Assembly: GCF_029168945.1 (NCBI RefSeq)
Contig: NC_083603.1
Span: 53,454,406 to 53,518,405, forward strand
DNA length: 64,000 nt
Reading direction: 5' to 3'
Source: Cannabis sativa
Taxonomy: Eukaryota; Streptophyta; Magnoliopsida; Rosales; Cannabaceae
Shown here piece after piece: positions 49,046 through 62,600 of the stretch. The number at the start of each line of letters is the position of its first letter. The first letter of the stretch is position 1. The translations under genes were made by a program, and so were the position numbers. The notes below the pieces were generated by a model. The model had not been told where the DNA came from and searched no databases. It worked only from the letters and a program-made list of their open reading frames with translations.

Positions 49046-51624
49046 ATGCTAGTTAGACAGAGCGTAGTTCCCCTTTCTCTTGGGACTTTCTTCAAACACC
49101 TTCCCATTCTTAGGCCAACGACGTTTTCTCCACGCACACTCAAACGCAGAACCTTATCCACCTCCACAATTCTCTCCTCTTCCTACTTCGAAACGCTAAC
49201 TCCCACCCAGAAGGATCAAATCCATCTCTACGTTGACGTTCTTCTTCAATGGAACCAGGTCAATCTCTCTCACTCTCCCTCATTAGTTTTATTTAATTAT
49301 ATTTAAAAGAAGAGTACTCGGAAATATGTGATTGGGTAAAACGAACATTTACGATATCATTGAATTGCAGAAAATGAATTTGACAGCCATTAAAGAGGTT
49401 AACGAAGTCATGGAAAGACATGTGGAAGACTCGCTTGCTGTCGTACCTCCTATACGAAACTCTTACATCTCTCATTGTAGCTCATCGTGCAATAAACTTA
49501 ACCTTGTTGATGTTGGGAGTGGTGCCGGTCTTCCTGGAGTTGTTTTAGCGATTGCTTGTCCTGGTAACTGTTGGTTTCTATTAGGTCCACTAATCTTTTG
49601 GACAAGTTCTGCTCTTCTTATGGAATCTTATGATATTATGTATTATATGTGTTTGGAGGACAGGTTGGGAAGTTACCCTTATGGAGTCTATGAAGAAGCG
49701 TTGTGTTTTCTTAGAGCATGTGGTTGGTCAAATTGGTTTGTCAAATGTTCAAGTTGTAAGAGGAAGAGCCGAGGTACAGTAACTTAAGCCTTAATTACAT
49801 GGTTCTAACTTCTCAGAAATCATTAAGTGATGTTCTCTTTGCTTTATATGTATAAATATTATGAAACTAGGATCCCTGCCTATCCCTACAACATTTCAGG
49901 ACCAGGAAACTATAGAAATTGTTAAGGTATCTAGGAGGGACTTGAACCTCAAATCTTTTGAGCTACCCACCCCTCTTAGCTTTGTATGAAATCTAACTTC
50001 CACCCAATATGGGAATTTCACAAATATTTTTGTTTTGCATGTTATCTGTACTAGAAAGATTGTTCAAGTATCTCTTCTAGATAGTCAAATGAAACTAAGC
50101 TCTCTCAAATGGAGTTTATTTGCTAAAGAAAAATTGGCATTTTACATTAGAAAATACAGAATGAACATGCATGTACTTATATGCACTTTTTGGAACCTTT
50201 AGATTTAGATATCTTCATCAGTGTCCTTTTCCTTCAGACATGAATGTTATTAGCTTTGTTATAGGACAGGATTTGGGCCAGAATCTGTTATTTAGAGAGC
50301 AATTTGATGTAGCAGTGGCCAGAGCAGTTGCGGAAATGAGAATCTTAGGTAATCATAAAACACAATTGTACTGGTTCCCTTTGTGTATTTTACAATAATA
50401 TAAATCAGTTTTTCGTTTAATGATGGTCAGCCGAATACTGCCTTCCTCTTGTTCGTGTCGGTGGCTTGTTTGTAGCTGCCAAGGGCCACAATCCTGAGGT
50501 GTGTTTATATTTTAGAATAACTTCATCTTGCTTTTTCTACACTATTTATTTAATTTAATTTAGCTAATGTATCTAAAAGATTAATTTCTGATTTGACTTG
50601 CTTGCACAGGCAGAAGTTATGAATGCAGAGAGAGCAATTGGAACGATGGGTGCATCCATTTTGCAAGTATGCTCTGGTATGTTTGTACATGTGAGAAGAG
50701 CCTAACATTTATTCCTTAAGAGTTTTATAGCTGCTGTTTAGTTTTGGGGTAATGAAAACAGAAGAATGAGAATGAAAATAAGAATAGAATGTAATTTTAT
50801 TTTCAATGCGAGTAAAAGGAAAAATATAAAAGTAGGAATGAAACTTCTTCTCACTTTTATATTTTGGTATTAATGCAAATAGTCGTTCCTTCTATTTTTT
50901 TTGGAGGAATAACCATTCCACCAAACTAGTGGAAAAGTCATTCCTGTATGTTAAATTGTAACCAAATAAAAGAATGAAATGCAAATTGAATATTTTTATA
51001 CCATTCTCTTTCTTCCATCCAAGCATGACTTGGGGATTTTTTGTCTGCCTTTTCCAAGCAAGGCCTTTTTTTTTCTACCAGCAACTAATTAAACAACATG
51101 ATTTGCTGCCATTTTATAAGGCTACTAACTAACAAGTTATTCATTAATTATTTTAACCGTTTAAAATTATCTAGTGCTCAGTATTCTGAATGATAATAAA
51201 ATTTGATGTTGCTTGGGCTTATGGCTAAATATTAAATCATGTTGTTTTGACAAGTTATCAAATAAAAAGGTTTTTCAGTTTTTTTCCTCTTACAAAATAT
51301 TTGGACTCTTTTAGACTTAAAATGCTTGGGCTTATGTGTAATATTGTCATGTCTGCCTGATTTCTCCTTGACTTAAGTATGTAGGTTAGATTTCCTTAAT
51401 TCTAAGATGAGAACTTCATACAATTCTTGAGATATTGCTCGGGTTATTGCCAGACTTTTATATAGATGCATCGAAACAGCTTCTTTATTTATATTCTCCT
51501 TTTCTACTCAGTGGAATCTCAAAGTCCACATGGACAGAGAACAGCCGTTGTATGTCTGAAAGCACGTCCCACACCAAGAAAGTACCCTCGTGATCCAGGT
51601 ACACCAGCGAAAGTTCCGCTGTAA
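49046..51624 (+). CDS. Organellar 16S rRNA (guanine-N7) methyltransferase, RsmG/GidB family
   Basis: Seven exons (49046-49258, 49371-49563, 49664-49773, 50270-50348, 50431-50498, 50610-50676, 51512-51624) give 843 nt: 280 residues and TAA. All introns are GT-AG and frames join exactly. RsmG adds a methyl group from S-adenosylmethionine to N7 of a guanine in the small-subunit rRNA 530 loop (G527 in E. coli). Visible motifs: MNLTAI (residues 73-78), RHVEDSL (87-93), the AdoMet-binding LVDVGSGAGLPG (116-127), VRGRAE (167-172), the DVAVARAVAEM core (Arg about 190) and CLPLVRVGGLFVAAKG. The C-terminus RPTPRKYPRDPGTPAKVPL is typical of plant members. The first 49 residues lack Asp/Glu and are rich in Ser, Thr, Arg and Pro, fitting a chloroplast or mitochondrial transit peptide. 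The start is the first ATG in frame. Confidence 0.93.
49900..49990 (-). repeat. Possible tRNA-derived SINE fragment in an intron of the RsmG-like gene
   Basis: The minus strand reads GGTGGGTAGCTCAA then GAGGTTCAAGTCCCTCC, resembling pol III A- and B-box sequences. They are too close for an intact tRNA or SINE promoter, and no clover-leaf can be drawn. Confidence 0.3.
50737..51030. mobile_element. Candidate MITE in intron 6 of the RsmG-like gene
   Basis: Loose inverted ends: TTTTGGGGTAATGAAAACAG with AGAATGAGAATG at the left, against the complement of CATTCTCTTTCTTCCATCC at the right. The interior is A/G-rich then T/C-rich, as in palindromic MITEs. No target-site duplication was fixed. Confidence 0.4.
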
Positions 51625-53441
51625 ATTATTTGTATGCAATTTTTTTTCTTAAAAATAATGATATCTGTATCTATTTCTTTCCACCTTTATTAACCTTTTT
51701 TATGACAATTTCTAACCTGAAGATCACAAGTTTTTTATTTGTAATGTGAGTAATTGTAAATGAAGCAGTGGAACTTACCTTTTCATCAACTATATTGGGT
51801 GGTGAGCTTTACATGCATTGTTCATTTATTCGTCCATATTACTACTTGTGGCAAAACAATGCTTATTGGGAGACATTGTTATCGTGTAAGGTAAAGAAAA
51901 AGCTAAATGATTGAGAAGAAAAAGCTATTGCCACTTTGATTATCCATAATAAGTGATGCTGCAAAATATGAGTGTTAAATGGACCAAAATGAGGAAAATA
52001 AGACATAAAAACAGGAATGAGTTCTTGCCCTGCTTGAGAAATAACCTGAAAACTATTATTGGTTGTAGTGTTCCTGATTATGAACTAGGAATAGCAACAC
52101 TGCATGACGACAAAATTGTTTCACGAAAAGTTTTGCATATGAATGAGTAAATGTGTAATATATTTCCAATCATTGAACCCTAAAATTAAGGGCTGGATGA
52201 CACATGTTTGGTGTCAAAGAAGCATACTTTAACATAGAAGACTGAAAATTGATTAGATAAATCATAGAAGATTTGCTCGTCATCTTTTTAATATTCCAGG
52301 AAATTATGAAAGGTTGAGTAATGTGATTTCTGGTTTGCACATGAATAATGGTCATATACGAATTATTTAGTTGTTTAATGTATACATTAGTTTCTGATTG
52401 GTTCTAGTTTGCTAGTTTTGTTTGTCTTTGATAATATCTTTGATTATATATAGCGAACAAGTACAACTGTATCTTAATATATACATATATCTATATTCAT
52501 GCCTTGTTAGATATATGACCAAGATCCGCATTTGGCAACATTATTGGATTCCAGCTATTAAGCTACTCCACACGGTTTAGGTCTATCATCCATTGTAGCT
52601 ACAACAATAACTCTTATACATATAAATGTATACATATATTATACGTACACGTGCCTGTGCATCAGAGGTTCATAGACTTATTTTACTAATATGTTCCACT
52701 TTATGCCAAATATTCTACTGGGATATTTTCTGTGGTTTCGAAGCACAAAAAGGGCCAGTAATTCAATTACTTTTCTGGCATTAAAGAAACAACCTTTTCT
52801 TAATATAAAATTCAGAAGATAAAACGTTTTTTCAGATAAATCTGTAATATCACATGCATAAGGAGTTCTCTACAACCTTATTCACTTTCGAGCTATATAT
52901 AGGGAAGGGGGGAGTGGAGGGTAGGTTTTGCTTTTTCATTTTAGTAAACTAGTCATTTAATTCGCCTAAAATAATATAAAACTAGTAATTTAATATTTTG
53001 TAGGGTATAGAATATTAAATCCATCAGTTTCAAATATATATATATTTATATATATTTATATATATATATATATTTATATATTAAAATCATCTTCTACCTT
53101 TTCTATGTCGGGTGTTATGAATTCAACATTCTTTGCATATGTAAATAATTGTATGTTGTCAATGGCATAAAAGAAAAAGACATTTACCTAACTTTCCTAT
53201 AAATATAAACAAAGTTAAAGCCTATAGAATTGGAAAGGTTAGATTATAGATATGTTCTTTTTATCAAGGAAAAAAAAATTCACTATGGATATGTTTTGAT
53301 TAGAGATTAATGGATTTTCTTATATTAAATGAAAATATTCATTCAGCAAAGAAAATTACTATAGAGTAAGCAAATCTGATATAAAAAAGTGAATGAGCAG
53401 CATTGGGTAAAACCGCATTCCTTAAATGGCTGAAACATTTT
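51625..53441. other. 3' flank of the RsmG-like gene, no gene seen
   Basis: AT-rich DNA. It likely includes the 3'UTR at the start and a TA/TTTA simple tract at 53033-53081. No conserved peptide was recognised. Confidence 0.55.
53033..53081. repeat. (TA)n/TTTA simple repeat
   Basis: An alternating TA tract interrupted by TTTA units. Confidence 0.9.
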
Positions 53442-53899
53442 GGTGCCGTTTGGTAACATTTTTGTTTTTTTAATTTTTTAACTACAAAATGAAAGTACAA
53501 TTTTTGTTTTAAAAAGTTTTATTTTTGAAAAATAAAAATGCGTTCTGTAACTATTTTTATATTTCAATTTTAAAAACAAAAAACAAAAGTGCGTTCTGTA
53601 AAGTTCATTTTCATTTTTATTTTTTGATTTTATTTAAATCGAGTCTAGGTTTGGGGTTGAATTTGGGTTCGGGTTAGAGGCTGAGTTCAGTGCCAGAGTC
53701 GTAGGAGAGATTTGGATTCAGGTCTGGTTGGAGTCTAAAATATTGATTAAGGAAAAAAAAAACTGTTTAAAAAAATATTAAAAGTGATTTTTTTTTTTTG
53801 TTTTTAAAATTTTGATTCTCAATTAAAAAATTGAAAAAATGAAAATAGTTTTATAATCAAAATAGAAAACTGATTAAAAAAGTGTTATCAAATGCCACC
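53442..53899. mobile_element. MITE with GGTGCCGTTTGGTAAC ends
   Basis: 458 bp. The left end GGTGCCGTTTGGTAACA pairs with the complement of the right end GTTATCAAATGCCACC. The A/T-rich halves are roughly complementary to each other. TTT flanks both sides but lies in T-rich DNA, so the duplication is not diagnostic. Confidence 0.7.
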
Positions 53900-53952
53900 T
53901 TTATTAATCAAAACTTCCTTAGCTAAACAATGAGCAAAGACCAAAACGGTTA

Positions 53953-54278
53953 GTGCATGTTTGGCATCATAACTAAAAAACTTTTTTTTTTTTTATTTTT
54001 AAAAACAGAAAATTGTTTTTTGAAAACAATTTGGCTTGTTTGGTCTTGTTTTTTGAAAACAATGTTCAGAAAACAAAGTTACAAAAAACAAGAATTTTGA
54101 AAACAACAAAATATTGTTTTTCTGTTTTAAAAACAAATTCACTTTTGGTCAATATTGTTTTTAAAAAATACTAACCAAACATGACTTGTTTTTAAAAACT
54201 TCAAAAACTATTTTTTGTTCTCATTTCTAAAAATAATTTTTTGAAAACAAAAAACAAAAAACAATACCAAACATGCTC
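53953..54278. mobile_element. Tourist-like (PIF/Harbinger) MITE
   Basis: 326 bp, flanked by TTA at 53950-53952 and 54279-54281. Inverted ends GTGCATGTTTGGCAT and (complement) GAGCATGTTTGGTAT. The interior is palindromic A/T runs with TTTTGAAAACAA units. A 3-bp TWA-type duplication fits PIF/Harbinger. Confidence 0.85.
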
Positions 54279-54648
54279 TTAGCCTCCTATGCTCATAACA
54301 GAAAACAACATAAGAAAAAGAGTAAAAATATGTGCACAATTTAACATTCTAATAAATAAATTGGATATACTTATAATACAATGATATACATTAAATTTAT
54401 TTATGTCTATGTTTAAGTGAAGATTACATCATTTTTAATTGTGTGATGGGATTAATTACATATAATTATATCTAATATATAATTTGAGTAGAGTATTGTT
54501 ATTTGATACCTTAAGATATCTAATATCACTAATGTCTTATAATTAGTTAGTAGTTTTTCATATTATTTATTAAATTAAAATATGTGAGACTCAATATTAA
54601 AATACACCGATAGCAATGTATCACTTCTTGTGGTGCTTAGCACCTTAA

Positions 54649-55065
54649 GGCTATGTTTGGTAGGAAGAAAGGAAAGTAAGATTGATGGAGAGGATAGGAA
54701 AGATGGAGAGAAGAAAGGATGAGAATAAAAATAGCTGTCCTCATATATTTGGTATTAGGAGTGGAATGGAAAGGATGTAGAAGAAATTAATTGTTAAAAT
54801 TATAATATTATTTTTTAAAGCATAACTATTTATAATTTTTCTGAAGACAAATATGACATTTTATATATTGTATTTCTTCTTTTTTTTTTATTCCTTCACA
54901 TTTGGAGGGATTGAAAAACTTGAATTTAGAGGGAGAAAGTCTCCCTCCACTTATCCTCTCCCTTACCCTCCCCTTCTTACCAAACAAAGGATTTTTCCTC
55001 TCCATTCATCTCTTTCCCTCCATCCCTCTCCATCCAGCCTTCCTTCCTTCCTACCAAACATAGTG
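54649..55065. mobile_element. Tourist-like (PIF/Harbinger) MITE
   Basis: 417 bp, flanked by TAA at 54646-54648 and 55066-55068. Inverted ends GGCTATGTTTGGTAGGAAG and (complement) CACTATGTTTGGTAGGAAG. GA-rich left and CT-rich right halves make most of the element foldable. The open frame over the right half is incidental. Confidence 0.87.
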
Positions 55066-55068
55066 TAA

Positions 55069-57029
55069 GGTACCCCTTAGCATTTCTCATTCCTCTTCCG
55101 ATTTGCTAATGGATATGATTTATAACACCACAGTCTAGGGGTATTCATCCAATCTGTTATACCCGATTTTGAGAAATAAAAAAAGTCAACCTTGCGACTT
55201 TGTGTTACAAAAATTATTAAACCACTGAAGTGTACGTATCAAGTAGTACTCACACAGGTGAGGTCGAACCCACATGAATTAAAATTGACTACTACTAAAC
55301 TAGACTTATGTTTCTATTTTGGTTAAAAAATAATCTTTGAAAGAGAGTGGTAACAATTGATAGAAAATCAAAGATAATGATAAAAGTTGTTTAATTATGG
55401 ATGAGAGATTAAGGATACGAATTTAGTTGTTTCAAATACCCAACTGTTAATGCTATTAACTATTCTTCTTTCTTTAAGTGACGACATGTTATGAAAATAA
55501 CCTAAACACTTTTTAGATCATAAAGTTCCTAAACTATATACCATCTATTGCATCTCTAAAATAGAATAACATATAATTTTCATTAAGAAATAATCTAAGG
55601 GTCACACAAGCTATGTAAATACTCTTATTTCACATCAAAACCTATGTTTGTTCAATTTGAGCATTCCTAATATTCACTTTTTAAATTTCATATTAAGATC
55701 ATAAATTATGTTAAAGGTGATCAATCTAAAATATGTATATAAAATGAATATGAAAAAATCACAAGAACCGAGAAAAAAGAAATAACAAATCACATTAAAT
55801 TTTAAAATAAAATCATCCAATATTCATCATATCCTTAACTTGTGAAATTAGTTCATAATCTCAACATTGAAATTTATGTTTAAGCTAAAGACAGAATAAA
55901 ACATATGGAAATTAAAAGGAAGAGAAAAAAATAGGTGGAAAACTTGATCAATTCGCCACGCTTGCTCCAAGAGTCTTCTTATTTTGTTTCTAGGTTTCTT
56001 TTTTGAATGAGTCCTCTCAAAATTTGAAACCTCCTATTAAAATTCAATTTTACAACTTAAAATTGAGAAAAGACGAAAATATCCTTGTCCTGTATGGAGG
56101 CGTCGCTGCAACCACATACAGTCTCGTCGCGATGACTGTAGTGAGTTGAAAACATTGATTTTGCCAAAGTTCCTCGCCGCGACCATGCCTTACCCTTGTT
56201 GCGGCGATAATTAGTTGCGACCAACAATGAGCTCGTCACGGTGAGGCTTCAAAAATTCAACATGATTTTTCACCGATTTCCAACTCATCTTATCCCTTCG
56301 ATAGTTAACTAATTTTGCACTTTAAAATCTTGGAAACTTGAAACAAAGAAAAACAAGCGTAAAACTGTCCAAAAAGTAACAACTAAGAAGAAAAATAACT
56401 CTACAAAGTGATCCAACAATTATGCTGAAAATAGCCTATTGCTTTGGCCAAGACTTACAAAGGCCAAATAAGTTAAGAAAATCCTACTTGGGGGCCCCAT
56501 GACACCTCTAGAAAACTCACGAAAATATTATCCAACCATTTGGTGTCGAGACTTGTTAGCTTTATTTTCATGCAATTTTAGAGTAAATTTTAGTATGTCC
56601 TAACTATACCATGACTTTTCAAATAAGTTTGGGGAAAATTATAATTGGGTATTGTGTTTTGAGAAGCTAAAAGCTTAAAAAGAATTAGAGAGAAATTTTT
56701 AACATGTTGCAATCTTTTTCTTCAATATGAAAAAAAGAAGAAAAAAAGAAGAAAAAAAATGAATACTAAATAATTCTTGGTGTGGATTGCAATTTTTGTA
56801 TTGCATTAAGTGGGGAATGAGATAATTTTGTAATGAAAGTGATGTCTTAAAACGTAAAAAAGTTTGTGGTATAAATTTTTTATCTACCTTTACCTAAGCC
56901 TAACGTTATAACCTGTTAAAGTCCTTTTGATTTCAAAGTATTGGTTGTTGACATTAGTGGAGAAGATTAACTAATGCAACCATATTAAAAAATTAGTTTG
57001 TAGATTTGTTTGGTTTTAGTTGAGCATAT
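55069..57029. other. Repeat-like intergenic DNA, no gene seen
   Basis: 55200-55320 holds GAGGTCGAACCCACATG, a motif often seen in non-coding plant retroelement DNA. 56080-56250 is a GC-richer patch with repeated GTCGC/CGCCGCGAC words. Neither has recognisable coding content. The rest is AT-rich. Confidence 0.45.
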
Positions 57030-58948
57030 TGTTGGAAATTATTTTACCAAGATCTTAGATCTACTCACAAGTATGTTGATTAACACCCTAAATATGAACT
57101 TTCTAAAACGATGAGATAAACACATATAAAGTTTAGGAAACCTTACATTGGGTGCAGCAGAATTAAATGACTCCTTCCGTTCAGATATCTAGCCCTTGAT
57201 TCCTTTCTGTAGCAGAGCATTATCAATATCTGAACTTGGATCTCTTTCTCTGAATCTTTGATGCTGAAACTCCTTCTTGCTGAAAGTCTTTCTTCACGAT
57301 CTTCCTCACTATGGTTGAGGTATCACTTGCTGTGTGTGGGCACTACTCATACACTAAGGTAATTTTGAAATTTAAGAGGGAAGAGAAAGAAGAAGTGGCA
57401 GCTAAAGATAGGGAGAGAGAAAGGCTCAGGTTTTTCTCTGAAGGAAAAATAGAAAATTTAAGTGTAATTTCTCTGAAGCCTTCACTATCTATTTATAGCA
57501 TTCCACTAGGGTTAGGTTTGAATTATTTGGCATTAAAATAATGAAAATATCAGAGGTAAATTCCTATAAAAGTGGCCGGCCCTATACTAGTGGATTCGGG
57601 CCTCACTTTTTGCAATTTTGCAGTTTTATCTTTTCTGCATCTGATTTGCTCAAAAACGCCAATTTTTAAATTCAACCATTTAAATGCCAATTCTAACTAT
57701 TTAATAACTATAAATAATTATTAAATAATATTGTCATTTATCATATTTATTAATTGAACCATACAAAGTATCATAATTAACAAATATGCCCCTAAAACTC
57801 TTTCTTTACAATTTCGCCCTTACTTAGTGAAAATTTCACAAATAGACATAGTCTAATTTGAGAATTATAATTGATTAATCAAAACCAATTACATGAGTCT
57901 TACAAGCAATATTATCTCAACTAGTGCGGGGACCATGGGTCTATATAATCGAGCTTCCAATAAGTAGATCAAGAATTTATTACTAAAATTCACTAACTTA
58001 TTAATTCTTCGTTGAATCCACGCATAGAACTTAGAATTGCACTCTCTGTATATAGAATGCTCTATATGTTCCACCATATAGACACATCATTAGTTATCCA
58101 TTGTTATAATCCTAATTTGATCACTGATCCTCTATATGAATGATCTACACTGTAAAGGGATTGAATTACCGTTACACCCTACAATTTATTTATTCCTTAA
58201 AACACTTGACCCCGTATAAATGACATTTCAGTGTATTGTCTTCCACCTCATAAGGGACTCAAAATCTCCACTCCACCATTTATGTTCGTTTGGTCAAGCT
58301 CGAAGGAGATCATGCTTTGCTTACTATTCGCCAGATATAAGCTATAGATTCCATGTTTATGCTAGCGCTCCCACTCAATTGCACTACCGTGTTCCCAAAA
58401 TGTACGTATCACCCTGACCTAAAAGTAGGCTTAACTAACAAATCAAAGAACACGAATAGCCTCTCGAGATTGAGCCTAATCATATCAGGATTAAGATCAT
58501 TTGATCTAGGATCAACTAGGCGATATTGACTTGAATAGATATTACGGTAAGTTTAATAAATCTAAGTCAAAGTTCAATATCGGTCCCTTCCGATGCATAC
58601 TCCATGCATCCAACCTGAGCTTTACTTTAACCAATGCTCTGGAAAGAACATAGCACTTCTCCAAATGCAAGTAAACTCTGTTGTAGATTATCATATCAGT
58701 AAAACCCTGTGTCTGATAAATCTAGGAAACTTTATTCACATAGTCATGTTTACTTTCCAATGTGTTGACGGCACAATAAACAGGATGAAGTATGTGAAAA
58801 GGGTTTCAGATGAATTTATACATTATATACATATAATCATGAAATAAATTATGTGAACCATGCAACATTAAATGTTATTTCTGATCTATATTAATAAGTA
58901 AATCTGATTATATTGAAATGAGTTTTATTTAGGGCATAAAACCCAACA
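57030..58948 (-). repeat. 3' LTR of copy B
   Basis: 1919 bp with plus-strand ends TGTTGGAAATTATTTTACC and GGGCATAAAACCCAACA, homologous to 21710-23570. The 5 bases before it are CATAT; the partner duplication is outside the window. Confidence 0.88.
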
Positions 58949-59389
58949 AACTCCCACTTGCACTAATATAAAACAAAATGTGCATTTCAAATAATCATTA
59001 ACACCTTGATATATAAATCAAGTGTAGTAGTAGTAAACTCCTCGTAATAGTATCTGAAAGGTTGAATTAACCACAACCTTTTCTCCACCATTACTCTTCC
59101 TTAATCACAAAATCATTGATAATGTGAAATTCCTCTCTATATGTCTACTCTCTTGGGATACTGGATTCTATATCTTTGGCAACTACTTTTGGTTAATCAG
59201 GAAATTAACACTAGTAGTTTAAGGCAATTTGGAATGATGCCAAAAATGTATAGAACTTTCCTTAGACTGAATAAGTACCTTTCCTGCAGCTTTAACATTC
59301 AGTCTCTCTCTGGTAGACCTAGAGACTTCAGATAGGTTTTTACACTTCTCCAAAATCACTACTCCACCCCAGAGTAACCACCATCTTAT

Positions 59390-59600
59390 CAGAAAGATTT
59401 ACTAGCACAAAGGCAAATTTCAAAATCTGATATGGTGTAGTCTAAGAGTTTTAAACACACTCTTATAGACTAACATATAGTTCCTCTTCTTAATCTTAGG
59501 ATTTACTTGATTGTCTTCCAATGTTCTTCTCCTGGATTAATCTGATACCTACTCATTACTCCCACTCAACAGCAAGTGTCTGGTCTAAGGCATACACAAG
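59390..59600 (-). pseudogene. Decayed copia RT/RNase H remnant in copy B
   Basis: Gives the same RYQINPGEEHWKTIK peptide as copy A on the minus strand. It carries the same stops: TGA (complement of 59566-59568) before it and TAA (complement of 59503-59505) after it. Confidence 0.75.
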
Positions 59601-62600
59601 CATATCTAAGACCTCTCACTGTTGATTCAAGAAATTCTTTCACGACTTTATCTTTTCTGGAATAGTTGAAACTTTTCCTTAGATAAATAAAATCTATGTT
59701 TAAGAAGTTGTGAAGCTTCTATAGATTGCCATTAGAAAGAAAATGCTTCAGCATCTTACTAAAGTAAGTTGCTTGCATTAGAGTAAGTAATTACCAGGTA
59801 TACCACAAGCCATAGGTTTAGATAAACTCAAACCTATAATACTAGGAACAAGAAGTTTTGTTAAGTCCATAGAATAGACTTATTAACTAAAATTTCCTTT
59901 TATGTCCTTGTAATAGAAAACTTTAGGTTATTCCATGTGAATGGATTAAACCATAGTTCTTTTGGCTTTCTTCTTAGTTTCTTATCTTGACAATCCATTA
60001 CTTGTTTAAACTCACAATGGATTTTAATCACTAGTGTCTCCCAAGTCATAAGAAGGTGAGTTCCTAGAAACTCTCCCACTACGACAAGGTACCGTGAATT
60101 ATGTCGAAGAAAACTAAATGGTATTAATCTCTTCGGTTGTGACAAGACAACAGAGGCAGTGGGATCATCATATGTTATATAAGATGATAGAACACTTTTG
60201 GAATCAAGAAAAATATCTCCTTTATTTGCTACTTGTTTTCAGACTTAGTCATTATCTTAGAAAAGTAGTATTTGTTTGAACAAACACTTTCTTATCTATT
60301 GACAATGGGATGGTCCACCCCTAATCACTTAGAATAGCTACCAAATTTCTGGGGAGGTAAGTTTGGATATAATTCAAAAATCAATTTAATGATCTTTGAA
60401 CTGCATATCTACTAACTATTTCTCCACCCTTATCAGTTCGCAAGATCTTTAACCACTTACCTTAATGGTTTTAACCATTGCTAGAAATTTATGAAATTTT
60501 TCAAACATCTCAAATTTCTTTGCTAAAAGGTATATCTAGAGTTATCATTTTAAGAATACAACGAAAAACTCATATCCACCCCTGAATGTACATCCATCTG
60601 CGAATGAGATGAACTACTTTCAGTGGATATAGGCATATTAACTCTTTGCAGAGATTGATCTTGTCAAATCCACTATGAACAAGATACAAATGCCATAGAT
60701 TAATAAAAATGTGGTTGTGTATTTTGATGATTTAGGTATAGTTACATCAAAGAGCTCTTAGAATAGTGCAAGTGGATCCTGGTCACAGAATACCTAACTC
60801 ATATTCCATACAGTTTGAATCCATTAATAGAAGATGGATATTAAACCCTTGTGAAGGTGTAACTGTATTGTATTCTGGAATTAGAAATATAAGAAAATTT
60901 CTGTTTGGATTCTAAAATTAAAGTCAAAGACTTAATTTATACCAAATAAAATGAATAATTCTATCTTGGACCACCACTACTAATTTAAATTCTAAGTCAG
61001 ATTTGCCCATACAAGTAGGAGATTTCTAAGATTGAGGTTTTATATCAATTGGGAATAGAATTTCGGGATTATAATCATATGCGTCATTTAATTTCTTAAG
61101 AGAAAATATAGAATGACATGAAATGATTTATAGACCATTCATCCAATGATATGTTATTGAGCTAATTCGAAATGAATAAGCTAAGAGGAATCAGGATAAT
61201 TTCGTTTATAAATAAGAATCCAACGATGCTTCGATTAGCGAAAGACAAAGTAATCTTATTTATGTAATCTTCTTGTTTCATATTGTAAAAATACTAGTCT
61301 AAGGTGTCATCAATTTATGAACAGCTAGATGTTGCATATACAATATTTATCTTTCGAGATCTTACACTATTATGTATGTCTAATGGTGAAAATCCATTAG
61401 GGATTTATCTCATTAGAAAAACAAACATGTTAGACCAACAATGAAGATTCGAAATTAAACTACAATTTAATAACAGAAATTAACATGGTTCAATATAAAT
61501 TCATACACAATTCAGAAATTATTAAACATATAGCAAGTAGGAATGACCAGTGAAAATACTAAAACATACAATCCTAAATAATTTCCAAGGTTTTCAACAA
61601 ACTGATACAAAGGTCCCCAAGAAAGCGAGAGTCAAAGTATCATTCATTGAATAGAATTGTCAGCTCATCTAAAATAGAAACCATTCTAGCAACCTTTTAT
61701 TCGATCAAAATAAGAATCCAACGTTGTCCCGGTAGGCGAGAGTCAAGGTTATTCTCATTTTATGAGCTTCCACCATTGTTTCATGTTTCATAAGTTTATC
61801 TCTAAGTAGTCACCGTAGGGGAGAGTCTAATAGAGACGAAAACTTACAAAACACTTATCAAATGAGATTTTACGGTGTTAAATGCGTTCAACAAATAACC
61901 ATCCATAGGGGGACGAAGTCTAGCGTCTCGAGGTTATATTGAAAACATTTAACTTTTGTAAGACCAACAATGGAGATCGAATATCTTAATAATAATCAAG
62001 CTTATTATTTAAAGTGAGTTGTATTTTCTTTGATTCTCTTTATTTAATCTATTTATTTTAAATATATATTTATTTAAAATTTCCAATTTAGAATGAAAAA
62101 TTCTAAATATAAATTTTAATTTAATATTTATAAATTTTACTTAGATGGATATGAAAATAACATGAATTATTTCCATCTTAGTAATAATTTCCAATAAATA
62201 TTTAGAAAAATATTCAATTTAAGTTGTTACAAAATTAATTTAAATTAATTTACAGCTCAAATTTAATTTTCTATAAATATATATTGCATTTCGAAAAATT
62301 AAAGTATTCAAGGACACAATTTTCGAAAATGCATATTAAAATAAAAAATAAATCCTGGAAAAATTATTCTAATTTAATGTTGGCCCAAAATTAATTAATA
62401 AAATTAATTTACAACAAAAAATATAATTTTCCTATTTAATTAAATATATATAAGAAAAAATTCAAATATTTAAGTATGATGATGAAAATCAACTTAAATA
62501 TTAATTTTCTATTTAATTAAATACACTAGAAAAATACTTCAAGCAAAAATATCACCTATCTAGATTTTCCTTTGACTAATTAATTCAATTTCTAATAATA

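Noticed and set aside
50171..50398. Separate 75-codon gene in the RsmG-like locus
   Set aside because: Only 50270-50348 is coding, as exon 4; the rest is intron in the same open frame.
54853..55068. 71-codon open frame
   Set aside because: Falls mostly in the CT-rich half of a Tourist-like MITE.
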